Program-made: the position numbers and the translations under genes
Assembly: GCA_015067705.1 (NCBI GenBank)
Contig: SVLW01000008.1
Span: 1 to 64,000, forward strand
Reading direction: 5' to 3'
DNA length: 64,000 nt
Source: Oscillospiraceae bacterium
GTDB taxonomy: Bacteria > Bacillota > Clostridia > Oscillospirales > QAMX01
Shown here: one piece after another, positions 41,625 to 50,865 of the stretch
How the letters are laid out: each line of letters opens with the position of its first letter
Position numbering within the stretch: the first letter of the stretch is position 1
The notes under the pieces: generated by a model
What the model saw: only the letters and a program-made list of their open reading frames with translations
Databases searched by the model: none
What the model was told of the DNA's origin: nothing

Positions 41625-42746
41625 TTGGCTATCACGATTGATCATCTGGCGTGGGAGGATCAGATCAAACTGACGCTCCGTGCGCTTTACGAGGGATACG
41701 GCTTCCGCCAGTACCGGATGGGGAAGTTCGAGCCCTATGATATGTACTATGAACACAAGGATTTCTTGAAGAGCGAGACCGTTATCACCTTTACGGATAC
41801 GGCGGGCCGTCTGATGGCATTAAAGCCGGACGTGACCATGAGCATCGTCAAGTCTACACAAGGAGACGATGCTTCCCGCAAGCTCTTTTATATGGAGAAC
41901 GTCTTCCGCATGGCGCCGGGCAGCCGGGAATACGGCGAGATCAGCCAGATCGGCATTGAGTCCATCGGCGGCACGGATCTCTATACGGAAGCGGAGACCC
42001 TGCTTCTGGCAGTGAAAACGCTTGAGACCATCAGCAAGAGTTATCTTCTGGATCTCAGTCATATGGGCTTTGTGTCTGCGGTGCTCTCCGCCTGCGGCTT
42101 TGATGCGGCGGAGCGGGAGGCAGCCATTCATGCCCTGACCCATAAGAATACCCACGAGCTCATTGCGCTGGCGGAATCCGTGGGCGTCGATGCAGAAAAG
42201 TGCGAGCTTCTGCGGGCAGTGGCAAATGTGTCCGAGGCGCCGGAGCGCGCCATCGCCCGGTTCCGCACGCTGTCTCTCAATGAAGAGATGGCGGCGGCAC
42301 TTGCCGAGCTGGAGCGCGGGTGCGCGGTGCTGGCCGCCGCCGGGTGCGCGGATCATCTGCGGATCGATTTTACAGTGGTCAACAATATGGATTACTATAA
42401 TGGTCTGGTGTTCCGGGGCTATATTGAGAATCTGCCCCGCGCGGTGCTGGCCGGCGGACGCTATGATAACCTCATGCGCCGTTTCCGCAAGCCCCAGTCC
42501 GCTATTGGCTTCGCCCTCTATCTGGGTGAGCTGACCCGGGCCTTCACAAAGCCCGAGGCCTATGACACCGATACGCTGGTGCTCTACGGCGACGCGGCGC
42601 CGGAGACCGTGATGCGTGCCGTGGCCTTCCTCCGGGAAGACGGCCGGGGCGTGCGGGCGGAAAAGACCATGCCGGAGGGCCTGCGTGCCCGCCGGATCTA
42701 TCGACTCAGTATGGATGGAAAACTGGAGGTGAGCGCAGATGATTAA
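41625..42746 (+). CDS. hisZ: ATP phosphoribosyltransferase regulatory subunit
   Basis: 373 residues. HisZ is a histidyl-tRNA-synthetase-like protein without aminoacylation activity that partners the short HisG. HisRS-like motifs are YDMYYEHKDFLKSETVITFTD, LMALKPDVTMSIVK, a motif-2-like YMENVFRMAP and, later, NNMDYYNGLVFRGYI and LAGGRYDNL. A TTG start is chosen because AGGAGG lies eight bases upstream; the GTG three codons earlier overlaps that site. The gene overlaps hisG by eight bases, consistent with the two subunits being made together. Confidence 0.93.
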   Translation: MAITIDHLAWEDQIKLTLRALYEGYGFRQYRMGKFEPYDMYYEHKDFLKSETVITFTDTAGRLMALKPDVTMSIVKSTQGDDASRKLFYMENVFRMAPGSREYGEISQIGIESIGGTDLYTEAETLLLAVKTLETISKSYLLDLSHMGFVSAVLSACGFDAAEREAAIHALTHKNTHELIALAESVGVDAEKCELLRAVANVSEAPERAIARFRTLSLNEEMAAALAELERGCAVLAAAGCADHLRIDFTVVNNMDYYNGLVFRGYIENLPRAVLAGGRYDNLMRRFRKPQSAIGFALYLGELTRAFTKPEAYDTDTLVLYGDAAPETVMRAVAFLREDGRGVRAEKTMPEGLRARRIYRLSMDGKLEVSADD

Positions 42747-43356
42747 CGTGGCACTGCCGAAGGGACGCCTGGGCGATTCTGTCTATGCACTCTTTGATAA
42801 ACTGGGCTATTCCTGCCCGGAAATGACGGAAAACACCCGCAAACTGGTGTTTACCAATGAAGAAAAGGGCGTCAGCTATGTGCTGGTAAAGCCCTCCGAC
42901 GTGGCGGTTTATGTGGAACGCGGCGCGGCGGATATCGGCGTGGTGGGTAAGGACGTGATCCTGGAGACCGAGCCGGATGTGTATGAGCTTTATGACCTGG
43001 GTTTTGGCAAATGCGCCCTGGCGGTGGCGTCCCGGAATGACTGGGTGGACGACACCCGCCTGCCGCTGCGCGTGGCCACCAAGTATCCCCATGTGGCGCA
43101 GAAATACTATGCGTCCATCAATCGCGACATTGAGATCATCAAGTTAAACGGCAGTATCGAGCTGGCGCCGATCCTCGATCTCTCCGATGTCATCGTGGAT
43201 ATCGTGGAGACCGGCAAGACCCTGAAAGAAAACAACATGGGCGTCTTTACCCGCATCGCGGAGTCCAGCGCCCGTCTCATTGCCAATAAGAGCAGCTATC
43301 AGTTCAAAAAAGCGGAGATCGAGAACCTGATTTCCGGAGTGGAGGCACTCATATGA
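42739..43356 (+). CDS. hisG: ATP phosphoribosyltransferase, short form
   Basis: 205 residues, the short HisG that requires HisZ. It is the first enzyme of histidine synthesis, joining ATP and PRPP. Typical segments are VALPKGRLGD, DVAVYVERGAADIGVVGKDV, LDLGFGKCALAVA and LNGSIELAPILDLSDVIVDIVETGKTL, the last forming the PRPP-binding region. The C-terminal regulatory domain of long HisG is absent. It overlaps both hisZ (8 bases) and hisD (ATGA). Confidence 0.97.
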   Translation: MINVALPKGRLGDSVYALFDKLGYSCPEMTENTRKLVFTNEEKGVSYVLVKPSDVAVYVERGAADIGVVGKDVILETEPDVYELYDLGFGKCALAVASRNDWVDDTRLPLRVATKYPHVAQKYYASINRDIEIIKLNGSIELAPILDLSDVIVDIVETGKTLKENNMGVFTRIAESSARLIANKSSYQFKKAEIENLISGVEALI

Positions 43357-44633
43357 TGAAGATTTTTGATTGTAAGCAGGTGAATCGTGCTACGATCTTC
43401 CAGCGCGGCAATTTGGAAGATACCAGTGCGGTAGATGCGGCAGTTGCCGCCATTATTGCCGATGTGCGGGAGCGCGGCGATGCGGCCGTGCTGGACTATA
43501 CGGAAAAGTTTGACGGCGTGCGCCTTTCCGCCCTTGCAGTGACGGAGGACGAGATCGAGGAGGCCTATGCCTCCTGCGAGCCGTTTTTCATTGAAAGCTT
43601 AGAGAAGGCCGCGGAGAATATCCGCGCCTTCCACAGCCGTCAGGTGCGCAACAGCTTTGTCATCACCGGCGAGAACGGCACTGTGCTGGGCCAGCGGGTG
43701 CTGCCCATTGAAAAGGCCGGCCTCTATGTGCCCGGCGGCACGGCCAGTCTGGCATCCAGCGTGCTGATGAATGCGATTCCGGCCAAGATTGCCGGCGTGT
43801 CCCGCATTGTGCTGGTGACCCCTCCGGGCCGCGACGGCAAGATCAGCGCCGGTGTGCTGGCCGCTGCCAAGATCGCCGGTGTCACGGATATTTATAAAAT
43901 CGGCGGCGCACAGGCCATCGCCGCGCTGGCCTACGGCACCGAGAGCGTGCCGAAGGTGGATAAAATCGTGGGCCCCGGCAATATCTATGTGTCCGTTGCC
44001 AAGCGCATGGTGTTCGGCATGGTGGATATCGACATGATTGCCGGTCCCAGTGAGATCCTGGTGCTGGCGGATCAGACCGCGAATCCCGTCCATGTGGCGG
44101 CGGATCTTCTGAGCCAGGCCGAGCATGACCGCCTGGCCTCCTCCGTTCTGGTCTGCGACAGCATGGAGCTGGCGGAAAAGGTGGCGGAGGAAGTGGAGCG
44201 CCAGTTAAAGCTCCTGCCCCGTGAGGAGATTGCCCGCGCGTCCATTGAAGCAAACGGCAAGATCATCGTGGCCGCCGACCTGATGGAAGGCGTTGAAATT
44301 GCCAACGAGATCGCACCGGAACATCTGGAAATCTGCGTGGACGAGCCTTTTGTCTACCTGGATGCCATCAAGAACGCCGGCAGCGTGTTCCTGGGCAAGA
44401 ATGCTCCGGAGGCACTGGGCGACTATCTGGCCGGCCCCAACCATACCCTGCCGACCCTCGGCACCGCCCGCTTCTCCAGCCCGCTTTCTGTGGACGAATT
44501 CGTGAAGCGCTCCAGCTTCATTTATTATACCAAGGACGCCCTTGCCAAGGTGCGTGACAACATCGTGGAGATCGCTGCCCACGAGAAACTGGACGCACAT
44601 GCAAGAAGCGTCACCATTCGGTTTGAGGAGTGA
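43353..44633 (+). CDS. hisD: Histidinol dehydrogenase
   Basis: 426 residues. It oxidises histidinol to histidine in two NAD-dependent steps. Family landmarks are the VPGGTASLASSVLMNAIPAK segment, APG-type TPPGRDGKI, GGAQAIAALAYGTESVPKVDKIVGPGN, DMIAGPSEILVLAD, the zinc-ligand region DLLSQAEHD, and NHTLPT near the C-terminus. It overlaps hisG by ATGA; a second ATG at 43356 is equally possible. The genes are in enzyme-subunit order rather than pathway order. Confidence 0.97.
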   Translation: MMKIFDCKQVNRATIFQRGNLEDTSAVDAAVAAIIADVRERGDAAVLDYTEKFDGVRLSALAVTEDEIEEAYASCEPFFIESLEKAAENIRAFHSRQVRNSFVITGENGTVLGQRVLPIEKAGLYVPGGTASLASSVLMNAIPAKIAGVSRIVLVTPPGRDGKISAGVLAAAKIAGVTDIYKIGGAQAIAALAYGTESVPKVDKIVGPGNIYVSVAKRMVFGMVDIDMIAGPSEILVLADQTANPVHVAADLLSQAEHDRLASSVLVCDSMELAEKVAEEVERQLKLLPREEIARASIEANGKIIVAADLMEGVEIANEIAPEHLEICVDEPFVYLDAIKNAGSVFLGKNAPEALGDYLAGPNHTLPTLGTARFSSPLSVDEFVKRSSFIYYTKDALAKVRDNIVEIAAHEKLDAHARSVTIRFEE

Positions 44634-44637
44634 TGGT

Positions 44638-45699
44638 ATGAGCAGATTTTTTGATGGAAAGCTCTCGTCCCTGGTGGCCTATACCCCCGGCGAGCAGCCG
44701 AAGAATGTACGTCAGCTCATCAAGCTGAATACCAATGAATCTCCCTTCCCGCCCAGTCCCAAGGTCTTTGAAGCCCTGACCCGGGAAAAGATCGAGGAAT
44801 TGCGGCTCTATCCCGCCATCGGCATCACGCCCCTGCAGGAAGCGACTGCCAAGTTCTACGGCATCCGTCCGGAGCAGGTGTTCACCGCAAACGGCAGCGA
44901 CGAGGCGCTGGCCTTCTGCTTCCACGGCCTCTGCCCGAATGGCGCGGTGTTTGCCGATCTGACCTATGGTTTTTATCCGGTTTTCTGCGATATGTTCCGG
45001 ATCCCCATGCATATCATCCCCCTGCGGGAGGATTTCTCTCTGGCTATTGAGGATTATGCGGGCCGCAAGGAAACCGTCTTTATCGCCAATCCCAACGCCC
45101 CCACCGGCATGTATCTGAATCTTGATACAATCCGCGCCCTTTTGGAGCAGGACCGCGACCGTCTGGTGGTGGTGGACGAGGCCTATGTGGACTTCGGCGG
45201 CGAAAGCGCCGTGTCCCTCATCGGGGAGTATGATAACCTCCTGGTGATCCAGACCTTCTCCAAATCCCGCCAGCTGGCGGGCGGCAGACTGGGTCTTGCC
45301 ATGGCCTGTCAGGAACTGATCGACGATCTCAACAAGCTGAAATTCAGCTTTAATCCCTATAGCGTGAACAATCTGACCCTCCTGGAGGGCGCCGCCGCCA
45401 TGGAGGATGTCGAGTACTTCGACGCCTGCCGGAATGCCATCATAGAGACCAGAGCCCGCACTACGTCCGCGCTGCGGGAGCGGGGATTTATCATTCCGGA
45501 GAGCATGGCAAACTTCATCTGGGCAAATCCTGTCCGCATCAGCGGCAAGGAATATTACGAAAAACTCCGGGAAAAGGGCATTCTGGTGCGCTATTTCTCC
45601 GGGGAGCGCACGAAACAGCATGTGCGTATCACCATCGGCAGCGAGGAGCAGATGCAGCGTCTCGTCGCGGCCACGGACGAGATCTTTGCGGAGGTGTAA
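44638..45699 (+). CDS. hisC: Histidinol-phosphate aminotransferase
   Basis: 353 residues from MSRFFDGKLSSL; the frame continues upstream into hisD but GAGGAG selects this ATG. It is a PLP enzyme converting imidazole acetol phosphate to histidinol phosphate. Markers are LNTNESPFPPSP, NGSDEALAF, IANPNAPTGMY, VVDEAYVDF and the PLP lysine in TFSKSRQLAGGRLG. The ending RITIGSEEQM is usual for HisC. It lies four bases after hisD. Confidence 0.96.
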   Translation: MSRFFDGKLSSLVAYTPGEQPKNVRQLIKLNTNESPFPPSPKVFEALTREKIEELRLYPAIGITPLQEATAKFYGIRPEQVFTANGSDEALAFCFHGLCPNGAVFADLTYGFYPVFCDMFRIPMHIIPLREDFSLAIEDYAGRKETVFIANPNAPTGMYLNLDTIRALLEQDRDRLVVVDEAYVDFGGESAVSLIGEYDNLLVIQTFSKSRQLAGGRLGLAMACQELIDDLNKLKFSFNPYSVNNLTLLEGAAAMEDVEYFDACRNAIIETRARTTSALRERGFIIPESMANFIWANPVRISGKEYYEKLREKGILVRYFSGERTKQHVRITIGSEEQMQRLVAATDEIFAEV

Positions 45700-45702
45700 G
45701 CG

Positions 45703-46293
45703 ATGAGAAAAGCAGAACTGAATCGAAATACCGCAGAGACGAAGATCAGCCTGTCCCTGGATCTGGACGGCACCGGCCGTTATGAGATCCGGACCGGCTG
45801 TGGATTCCTCAATCATATGCTGGAGCTTTTTGCCCGGCATGGCCGCTTTGACCTGACGGTCGTCTGCGACGGCGATCTGGACGTGGACGCCCATCACACC
45901 GCAGAGGATATCGCCATTGTGCTGGGCCTCGCCTTTGACCAGGCACTTTCCGACCGCCGGGGCATCCGCCGTTACGGCAGTATGCTCCTGCCCATGGATG
46001 AGGCCCTGATTCTGGCCGCCGTGGACATCAGCGGCCGCGCCGCACTGGGCTATGCCCTGGAGATCCCCGCCCAGAAAGTGGGCGATTTTGACACCGAACT
46101 GGTGAAAGAATTTATGCTGGGCTTCACCCGGGCGCTGGGCTGCAGCGTGCATCTTCGCCAGCTTGCCGGCGAGAACAGCCATCATATCATCGAGGGTGCC
46201 TTTAAGGCACTGGCACGCGCCCTCCACGACGCCGTGGAGATCGACCCCATCTACCGCGATGAAATTCCCTCTACCAAAGGAACGATTTTATGA
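45703..46293 (+). CDS. hisB: Imidazoleglycerol-phosphate dehydratase
   Basis: 196 residues, monofunctional HisB without the phosphatase domain found in enterobacteria. The metal-binding pattern is GFLNHMLELFARHGRFDL, VDAHHTAEDIAIVLG, LVKEFMLGFTRALGCSVHL and GENSHHIIEGAFKALARAL. It starts three bases after hisC and overlaps hisH by ATGA. The missing phosphatase step is supplied by a separate PHP-family gene at 62.3 kb. Confidence 0.97.
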   Translation: MRKAELNRNTAETKISLSLDLDGTGRYEIRTGCGFLNHMLELFARHGRFDLTVVCDGDLDVDAHHTAEDIAIVLGLAFDQALSDRRGIRRYGSMLLPMDEALILAAVDISGRAALGYALEIPAQKVGDFDTELVKEFMLGFTRALGCSVHLRQLAGENSHHIIEGAFKALARALHDAVEIDPIYRDEIPSTKGTIL

Positions 46294-46928
46294 GTTATAC
46301 AGCCATTATTGATTACGGCGTGGGCAATCTCTTCAGTCTGTCCTCCTCGCTGCGCTTTATCGGCAGCGAAGCGGTAGTGACCGGCGACCGGGATGTGATC
46401 CGCCGCGCCGACCGGATTATTCTGCCGGGCGTGGGCGCCTTTGGCGACGCGGCGGACAAGCTGCGGGCCACGGGTCTGGTGCCGGTTTTGAACGAAGAGG
46501 TTGCCGCGGGCAAGCCCCTCATGGGCATTTGCCTTGGCATGCAGATGCTCTTTGAAAAGAGCTATGAATTTGGTGAGCACGAGGGCCTTGGTTATATCGG
46601 GGGCAGTGTCTGCCCCATGGAGCCGGATCTCGCCGCCATGGGGGATGCACGGAAGATTCCCCACATGGGCTGGAACGACCTCTCCGTGCGGCATCCGGAA
46701 TGCCCCATTCTGAAATATACGCCGAACGGCGCGTTCGTCTATTTCGTCCATTCCTTCTATGCCAAGGACTGTGACAGCGCCATTATGGCGGATGCGAATT
46801 ACGGCGTGACGGTTCCTGCTGTTGTCGCAAACGGCAATGTCTACGGCTGTCAGTTCCATCCCGAAAAGAGCGGTCAGGTGGGTCTTGCCATCCTGCGCGC
46901 TTTTACGGAGTTAGGAGGCAATGCATGA
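46290..46928 (+). CDS. hisH: Imidazole glycerol phosphate synthase, glutaminase subunit
   Basis: 212 residues. It hydrolyses glutamine and passes ammonia to HisF. The class I glutaminase triad is visible: the nucleophilic Cys in GICLGMQMLFEKS, and His and Glu in GCQFHPEKSG near the C-terminus. IDYGVGNLFSL at the start and PHMGWNDL are HisH-specific. ATGA overlaps join it to hisB and hisA. Confidence 0.97.
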   Translation: MSYTAIIDYGVGNLFSLSSSLRFIGSEAVVTGDRDVIRRADRIILPGVGAFGDAADKLRATGLVPVLNEEVAAGKPLMGICLGMQMLFEKSYEFGEHEGLGYIGGSVCPMEPDLAAMGDARKIPHMGWNDLSVRHPECPILKYTPNGAFVYFVHSFYAKDCDSAIMADANYGVTVPAVVANGNVYGCQFHPEKSGQVGLAILRAFTELGGNA

Positions 46929-47644
46929 AACTGTTCCCTGCCATTGATTTGAAGGATGGCCGCGTGGTGCGGCTTCTGAAAGGCGATTACGGCCAGGTGG
47001 AGCGCTATGAGGTCGCGCCCGCCGATGCCGCCCGGGACTTTGCCGCCCGGGGCGCCAAATATCTCCATGTGGTGGATCTGGACGGCGCCAAGGACGGAAC
47101 GCTCTCCAATTATGAGACAATTGCGGAAATTCTGCGGGCTGCCGATCTTTACATCGAAGTGGGCGGCGGCATCCGTGACGAGGCCCGCATTGAAAAATAC
47201 CTGGAAATGGGCGCGGGCCGTGTGATTCTTGGCACGGCGGCGGTGAATAATTTCCCGTTTTTGCAGGAAATGGTGAAGAAGTACGGCCCTGCCATCGCCG
47301 TGGGCGTGGACGCCCATGACGGCTTTGTGGCCGTGGACGGCTGGACCACTGTGACGAAGCTGGACGGCGTGGACTTCTGCCGGCGGGTGCGGGATATCGG
47401 TGTCGAAACCGTGATCTATACGGATATTTCCAAGGACGGCGCCTTGTCCGGCACCAATCTGGAGATTTATGAGACGCTGCGCGGCATTGAGGGCCTGAAT
47501 GTAGTGGCATCCGGCGGCGTGTCGTTCCTTCCGGAGATCGAACGGCTGCGGGAGATGGGCCTCTACGGCTGTATCGTGGGAAAGGCCATCTATGCGGGCA
47601 AGCTGACACTGGAAGATGCGCTGGCTGCGGCCGGAGAACAGTGA
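46925..47644 (+). CDS. hisA: Phosphoribosylformimino-AICAR ribotide isomerase (ProFAR isomerase)
   Basis: 239 residues, beta/alpha barrel. It opens with LFPAIDLKDGRVVRLLKGD, where the Asp acts in the Amadori rearrangement. The phosphate-binding segments GGGIRDEARIEKYLEMGAGRVILGT and ASGGVSFLPEIERL are present, and the second catalytic Asp lies in YTDISKDGALSG. It overlaps hisH by ATGA and is paralogous to hisF, 11 bases downstream. Confidence 0.97.
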   Translation: MKLFPAIDLKDGRVVRLLKGDYGQVERYEVAPADAARDFAARGAKYLHVVDLDGAKDGTLSNYETIAEILRAADLYIEVGGGIRDEARIEKYLEMGAGRVILGTAAVNNFPFLQEMVKKYGPAIAVGVDAHDGFVAVDGWTTVTKLDGVDFCRRVRDIGVETVIYTDISKDGALSGTNLEIYETLRGIEGLNVVASGGVSFLPEIERLREMGLYGCIVGKAIYAGKLTLEDALAAAGEQ

Positions 47645-47655
47645 GGTGACGAGAT

Positions 47656-48411
47656 ATGCTCACGAAACGGATTATTCCCTGTCTCGATATCCGGGACGGC
47701 CGCGTGGTGAAGGGCGTGAATTTTGACGGTCTGCGGGATATTGAAGATCCTGTGGAACTGGCGAAGTTCTATAACGAGTCCGGCGCGGATGAATTGGTTT
47801 TTTATGACATTACGGCCAGCTTTGAAAAGCGGCCTTTATTCGCGGATGTGCTGCGCCGGGTGGCGGAGTGCATCTTCATTCCCCTGACGGTGGGCGGCGG
47901 CATCTATGCCGTGGAGGACTTTGACCGGGTACTGAAAGCCGGCGCCGATAAAGTCAGCGTGAACAGCGGTGCGATCCGCCATCCAGAGCTCATCGAGGCG
48001 GCAGCCAAGAAATACGGCAGCCAGTGCGTGGTACTTTCCATGGACGTGAAGCGCGTGGACGGGAAATTCCGGGTGTTCGCCAAGGGCGGCCGGGAGGATA
48101 CCGGCCTGGATGCACTGGAGTGGGTGGTCTATGGCGTGGAGCATGGCGCCGGCGAGATCGTCCTCAATAGTATCGACACCGACGGCGTGCGGGATGGATT
48201 TGATCTCGAGATGCTGCAGGCAGTGACGGAGCTGGTGCAGGTGCCGGTGATTGCCTCCGGCGGCGCCGGTAAGATGGAGGACTTCGCAGAGCTCTTCCGG
48301 CTGCCCGGCGTGGATGCGGGCCTTGCCGCCAGCATCTTCCATCTGCGCGAAGTGGATATCCACGATTTGAAACGTTATCTTTTGGCGCAGGGCGTGCCCA
48401 TGCGTGTGTAA
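47656..48411 (+). CDS. hisF: Imidazole glycerol phosphate synthase, cyclase subunit
   Basis: 251 residues, beta/alpha barrel. IIPCLDIRDGRVVKGVNFDG at the N-terminus holds the first catalytic Asp; ADKVSVNSGAI and LNSIDTDGVRDGFDLEML hold the second. LTVGGGIYAVEDFD and ASGGAGKMEDFAELF bind the two phosphates. It yields imidazole glycerol phosphate and AICAR. The released AICAR re-enters the purine route encoded directly downstream, a link between the two operons. Confidence 0.97.
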   Translation: MLTKRIIPCLDIRDGRVVKGVNFDGLRDIEDPVELAKFYNESGADELVFYDITASFEKRPLFADVLRRVAECIFIPLTVGGGIYAVEDFDRVLKAGADKVSVNSGAIRHPELIEAAAKKYGSQCVVLSMDVKRVDGKFRVFAKGGREDTGLDALEWVVYGVEHGAGEIVLNSIDTDGVRDGFDLEMLQAVTELVQVPVIASGGAGKMEDFAELFRLPGVDAGLAASIFHLREVDIHDLKRYLLAQGVPMRV

Positions 48412-48424
48412 GTGAGGGAAAACT

Positions 48425-49069
48425 ATGGATCTCAAACAGTTGAAATATGATGAAAAGGGTCTGATCCCGGCAGTGGTGCAGGATTTCTATACCAAGGAAG
48501 TACTGACCGTTGCCTATATGAACGAAGAAAGCCTTGATATCACCATCCGTGAGGGCAAGACCTGCTTCTGGTCCCGTTCCCGTCAGGAACTGTGGCGCAA
48601 GGGCGAGACCAGCGGCAATTACCAGCGCGTGGTGTCCATCAAGGCCGACTGTGACGGCGATGCCCTGGTGGTGGAAGTGATCAAGGACGGCCCCGCCTGT
48701 CATACGGGTGCAGAGAGCTGTTTCTTCAACTCCATCTTCGAGGATGAGACCGTGGCCCGCTTCTCCCTGGAGGCGCTCTATGAGCTTCTGGTGGGCCGGA
48801 ATGAAGAACGTCCCGCGAATAGCTATACCACCTATCTCTTTGAGAAGGGCAAGGAAAAGATTCTCAAGAAGGTGGGCGAGGAATGCACCGAGGTGATCAT
48901 CGGCGCCATGAAGAACAGCCGCGAGGAGACCATCTATGAGATCTCCGATCTTTGCTATCATGTGCTGGTGCTGATGGTGGCAGAGGGCATCACCATCGAC
49001 GATATCCGTACGGAGCTGGCCTCCCGCCATGTGATCGATCACAAGGTGAAGCAGGAGACCATGAAATGA
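48425..49069 (+). CDS. hisIE: Bifunctional phosphoribosyl-AMP cyclohydrolase / phosphoribosyl-ATP pyrophosphatase
   Basis: 214 residues. The HisI half (1-~110) has [37 protein letters not shown] and the zinc-binding region with [11 protein letters not shown] and [11 protein letters not shown]. The HisE half (~115-214) has [30 protein letters not shown] and a helical NTP-pyrophosphohydrolase core with [14 protein letters not shown]. The fusion is common in bacteria. Its stop overlaps the fumarase alpha start (ATGA). Confidence 0.97.
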   Translation: MDLKQLKYDEKGLIPAVVQDFYTKEVLTVAYMNEESLDITIREGKTCFWSRSRQELWRKGETSGNYQRVVSIKADCDGDALVVEVIKDGPACHTGAESCFFNSIFEDETVARFSLEALYELLVGRNEERPANSYTTYLFEKGKEKILKKVGEECTEVIIGAMKNSREETIYEISDLCYHVLVLMVAEGITIDDIRTELASRHVIDHKVKQETMK

Positions 49070-49905
49070 GTATCAGAGAAGTGCGCACGGCCGAGATTTC
49101 CTCGGCCGTGTATGAATTATTCCGAAAGGCTGGCGTAACGCCCTGTGCCGATGTGCTGGCGGCGGTGGAGCGGGCCGGGGCGGAGGAGACCGGCGCGGCC
49201 CATGAAGTCATGCGCCAGATCATCGAAAATGCCGGTATCTCTGCGGAGACCGGTCTGCCTTCCTGTCAGGACACGGGCATGGCCATCGTGTTCCTGGAGA
49301 TCGGGCGGGACGTGCATCTGGACGGCAATCTGGAAGATGCCGTCAATGACGGGGTGCGCCGTGCCTATCGGGACGGCTATTTCCGCAAGTCGGTGCTGTC
49401 TGCTCTGGACCGGGTGAATACCGGCGACAATACCCCCGCCATCATTCACGAGCGTATCGTGGATGGCGACCGCATTCATATCTGGGCCATGCCGAAGGGC
49501 TTTGGCAGCGAGAATATGAGTGCCGTGGGCATGCTGAAGCCCTCTGACGGCGTGGAGGGCGTGTGCGATTTCATCGTGGAGTGCGCCCGCAAGGCCGGGC
49601 CGAACCCCTGTCCGCCGGTGGTGCTGGGCGTGGGCATCGGCGGCAGCTTTGAGTATGTGGCGTATCTTGCCAAGCGGGCGCTTTTACGAGAAGTGGGTTC
49701 CGAAAATCCCGATCCCCGGCTTTCGGAGCTTGAAAAACAGGTGAAGGCGCGCATCAATGCCCTGGGCTATGGCCCCATGGGTCTGGGCGGAAAGAATTAC
49801 TGCTTGGCGGTGCATATGGTGGAATTCCCCACGCATCTGGCCTCGCTGCCGGTGGCGGTGAGCGTGTCCTGCCATGCCCTGCGGCATGCGGACTGTATAC
49901 TGTGA
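49066..49905 (+). CDS. Fumarate hydratase, class I (Fe-S), alpha subunit
   Basis: 279 residues. The pattern is that of the N-terminal subunit of two-subunit class I hydro-lyases (fumarase or L(+)-tartrate dehydratase): [18 protein letters not shown] with a cluster Cys, [61 protein letters not shown] and [18 protein letters not shown]. Together with the next gene it forms the full enzyme; fumarase is preferred, tartrate dehydratase not excluded. It is translationally coupled to hisIE, which is an unusual place. Start at the ATGA after GCAGGAG; no other candidate has a site. Confidence 0.9.
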   Translation: MSIREVRTAEISSAVYELFRKAGVTPCADVLAAVERAGAEETGAAHEVMRQIIENAGISAETGLPSCQDTGMAIVFLEIGRDVHLDGNLEDAVNDGVRRAYRDGYFRKSVLSALDRVNTGDNTPAIIHERIVDGDRIHIWAMPKGFGSENMSAVGMLKPSDGVEGVCDFIVECARKAGPNPCPPVVLGVGIGGSFEYVAYLAKRALLREVGSENPDPRLSELEKQVKARINALGYGPMGLGGKNYCLAVHMVEFPTHLASLPVAVSVSCHALRHADCIL

Positions 49906-49913
49906 GGTGCGGG

Positions 49914-50465
49914 ATGGAACTGAAATTGCCTCTTACCAAAGATGAACTGCGCGCCCTGCGGGCGGGGGATGTGGTGACGCTTTCCGGCGTGATCTACACT
50001 GCCCGGGATGCGGCGCATAAGCGCCTGTGCGCCATGATTGCGGCAGGGGAGGCGCTGCCCTTCTCCCTGCAGGATGCGGTGCTTTATTACTGCGGGCCCT
50101 GTCCCGCGCCGGAGGGCGCGGTGATCGGCTCCTGCGGGCCGACTACGTCCTCCCGTATGGACGCCTATGCGCCGACTCTCTATGCAAACGGCGCGTCCGG
50201 CGCCATCGGCAAGGGCCGCATCAGCGCCGCCGTGAAAGCCGCCATGCGGGAATACGGCGGGGTGTATTTTCTGGCCACCGGCGGTGCGGGAGCGCTGCTG
50301 GCCCGCTGTGTGAAGTCCGCCGAGGTGGTGGCATTCCCGGAGCTGGGCGCGGAGGCCGTGCGCCGACTGGTGGTGGAGAATCTGCCTCTGGTGGTGGGCG
50401 TGGACGCCGACGGTACGGATCTTTACGAACTGGCCACCGCAGGTGCAGAAAAAGAAACAATTTGA
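49914..50465 (+). CDS. Fumarate hydratase, class I (Fe-S), beta subunit
   Basis: 183 residues from MELKLPLTKDELRAL after GTGAGGTG. It is the C-terminal domain partner: LRAGDVVTLSGVIYTARDAAHKRL, YYCGPCPAP, IGSCGPTTSSRMDAYAP, GKGRIS and ATGGAGALLARCV are all signature segments. It follows the alpha gene by eight bases and ends the histidine transcript at a strong terminator. Confidence 0.92.
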   Translation: MELKLPLTKDELRALRAGDVVTLSGVIYTARDAAHKRLCAMIAAGEALPFSLQDAVLYYCGPCPAPEGAVIGSCGPTTSSRMDAYAPTLYANGASGAIGKGRISAAVKAAMREYGGVYFLATGGAGALLARCVKSAEVVAFPELGAEAVRRLVVENLPLVVGVDADGTDLYELATAGAEKETI

Positions 50466-50472
50466 ATCAAAG

Positions 50473-50504
50473 AAAAGCCGGAGGCCTCTGCCTCCGGCTT
50501 TTCT
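50473..50504 (+). terminator. Terminator of the his-fumarase operon
   Basis: AAAAGCCGGAGGC / GCCTCCGGCTTTT with a CTCT loop, followed by a T-rich stretch. Confidence 0.88.
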
Positions 50505-50685
50505 TCGTCCGGGACATGGGCAGGAGAGAGGAAACCAAGGTTTACAGAAATCGGCATTTTTACGAATGTTTTCTGCAAAAGGAGGGTATGGAGGAGATCT
50601 TTCCGCGCAAAACCGCCCCCATTATCCTACAAACGCGGCGTCGGAAATCCTTGAATTTTTGTACAACTTTGGGTGAGCGGATTTG
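50505..50685. other. Intergenic stretch without recognisable gene
   Basis: About 180 bases between the his-fumarase terminator and the purine promoter. Open frames here lack ribosome sites and family resemblance; I see nothing in it. Confidence 0.4.
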
Positions 50686-50714
50686 TTGCTTTTGCTCTAT
50701 GAAAATGATATACT
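50686..50714 (+). promoter_or_regulatory. Promoter of the purine operon
   Basis: TTGCTT, 17 bases, TATACT, ending about 20 bases before the riboswitch. Confidence 0.7.
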
Positions 50715-50730
50715 ATCCATGGTAAATTCT

Positions 50731-50836
50731 TCGTAACCGGCGGAAACAGTGGAGATCACCACGAGGGAGCGAAGAAGGAAAAATATGCCGACCGCCTGGG
50801 CAGACCTACCGGATAACGGGGCGGGTCTGCCTTTTT
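50731..50836 (+). ncRNA. ZTP riboswitch (pfl motif) with expression platform
   Basis: The aptamer reads in order: a GTAACCGGCGGAAACAGTGG-type first stem, ACCACGAGGGAGCG, a linker, then the invariant GCCGACCGCCTGGGCA (50788-50802), which is the hallmark of pfl/ZTP RNAs. The expression platform is a terminator, GGCAGACC / GGGTCTGCC (50799-50831) plus five T. Its 5' arm starts inside the CCTGGGCA element, so binding of ZTP/ZMP should prevent termination. The RNA senses the folate-stress signal Z nucleotide, which rises when AICAR transformylation stalls; that enzyme is encoded in the same operon. Confidence 0.9.
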
Positions 50837-50865
50837 ATATTTCTGGTTTACTTATGGAGGTGCCT

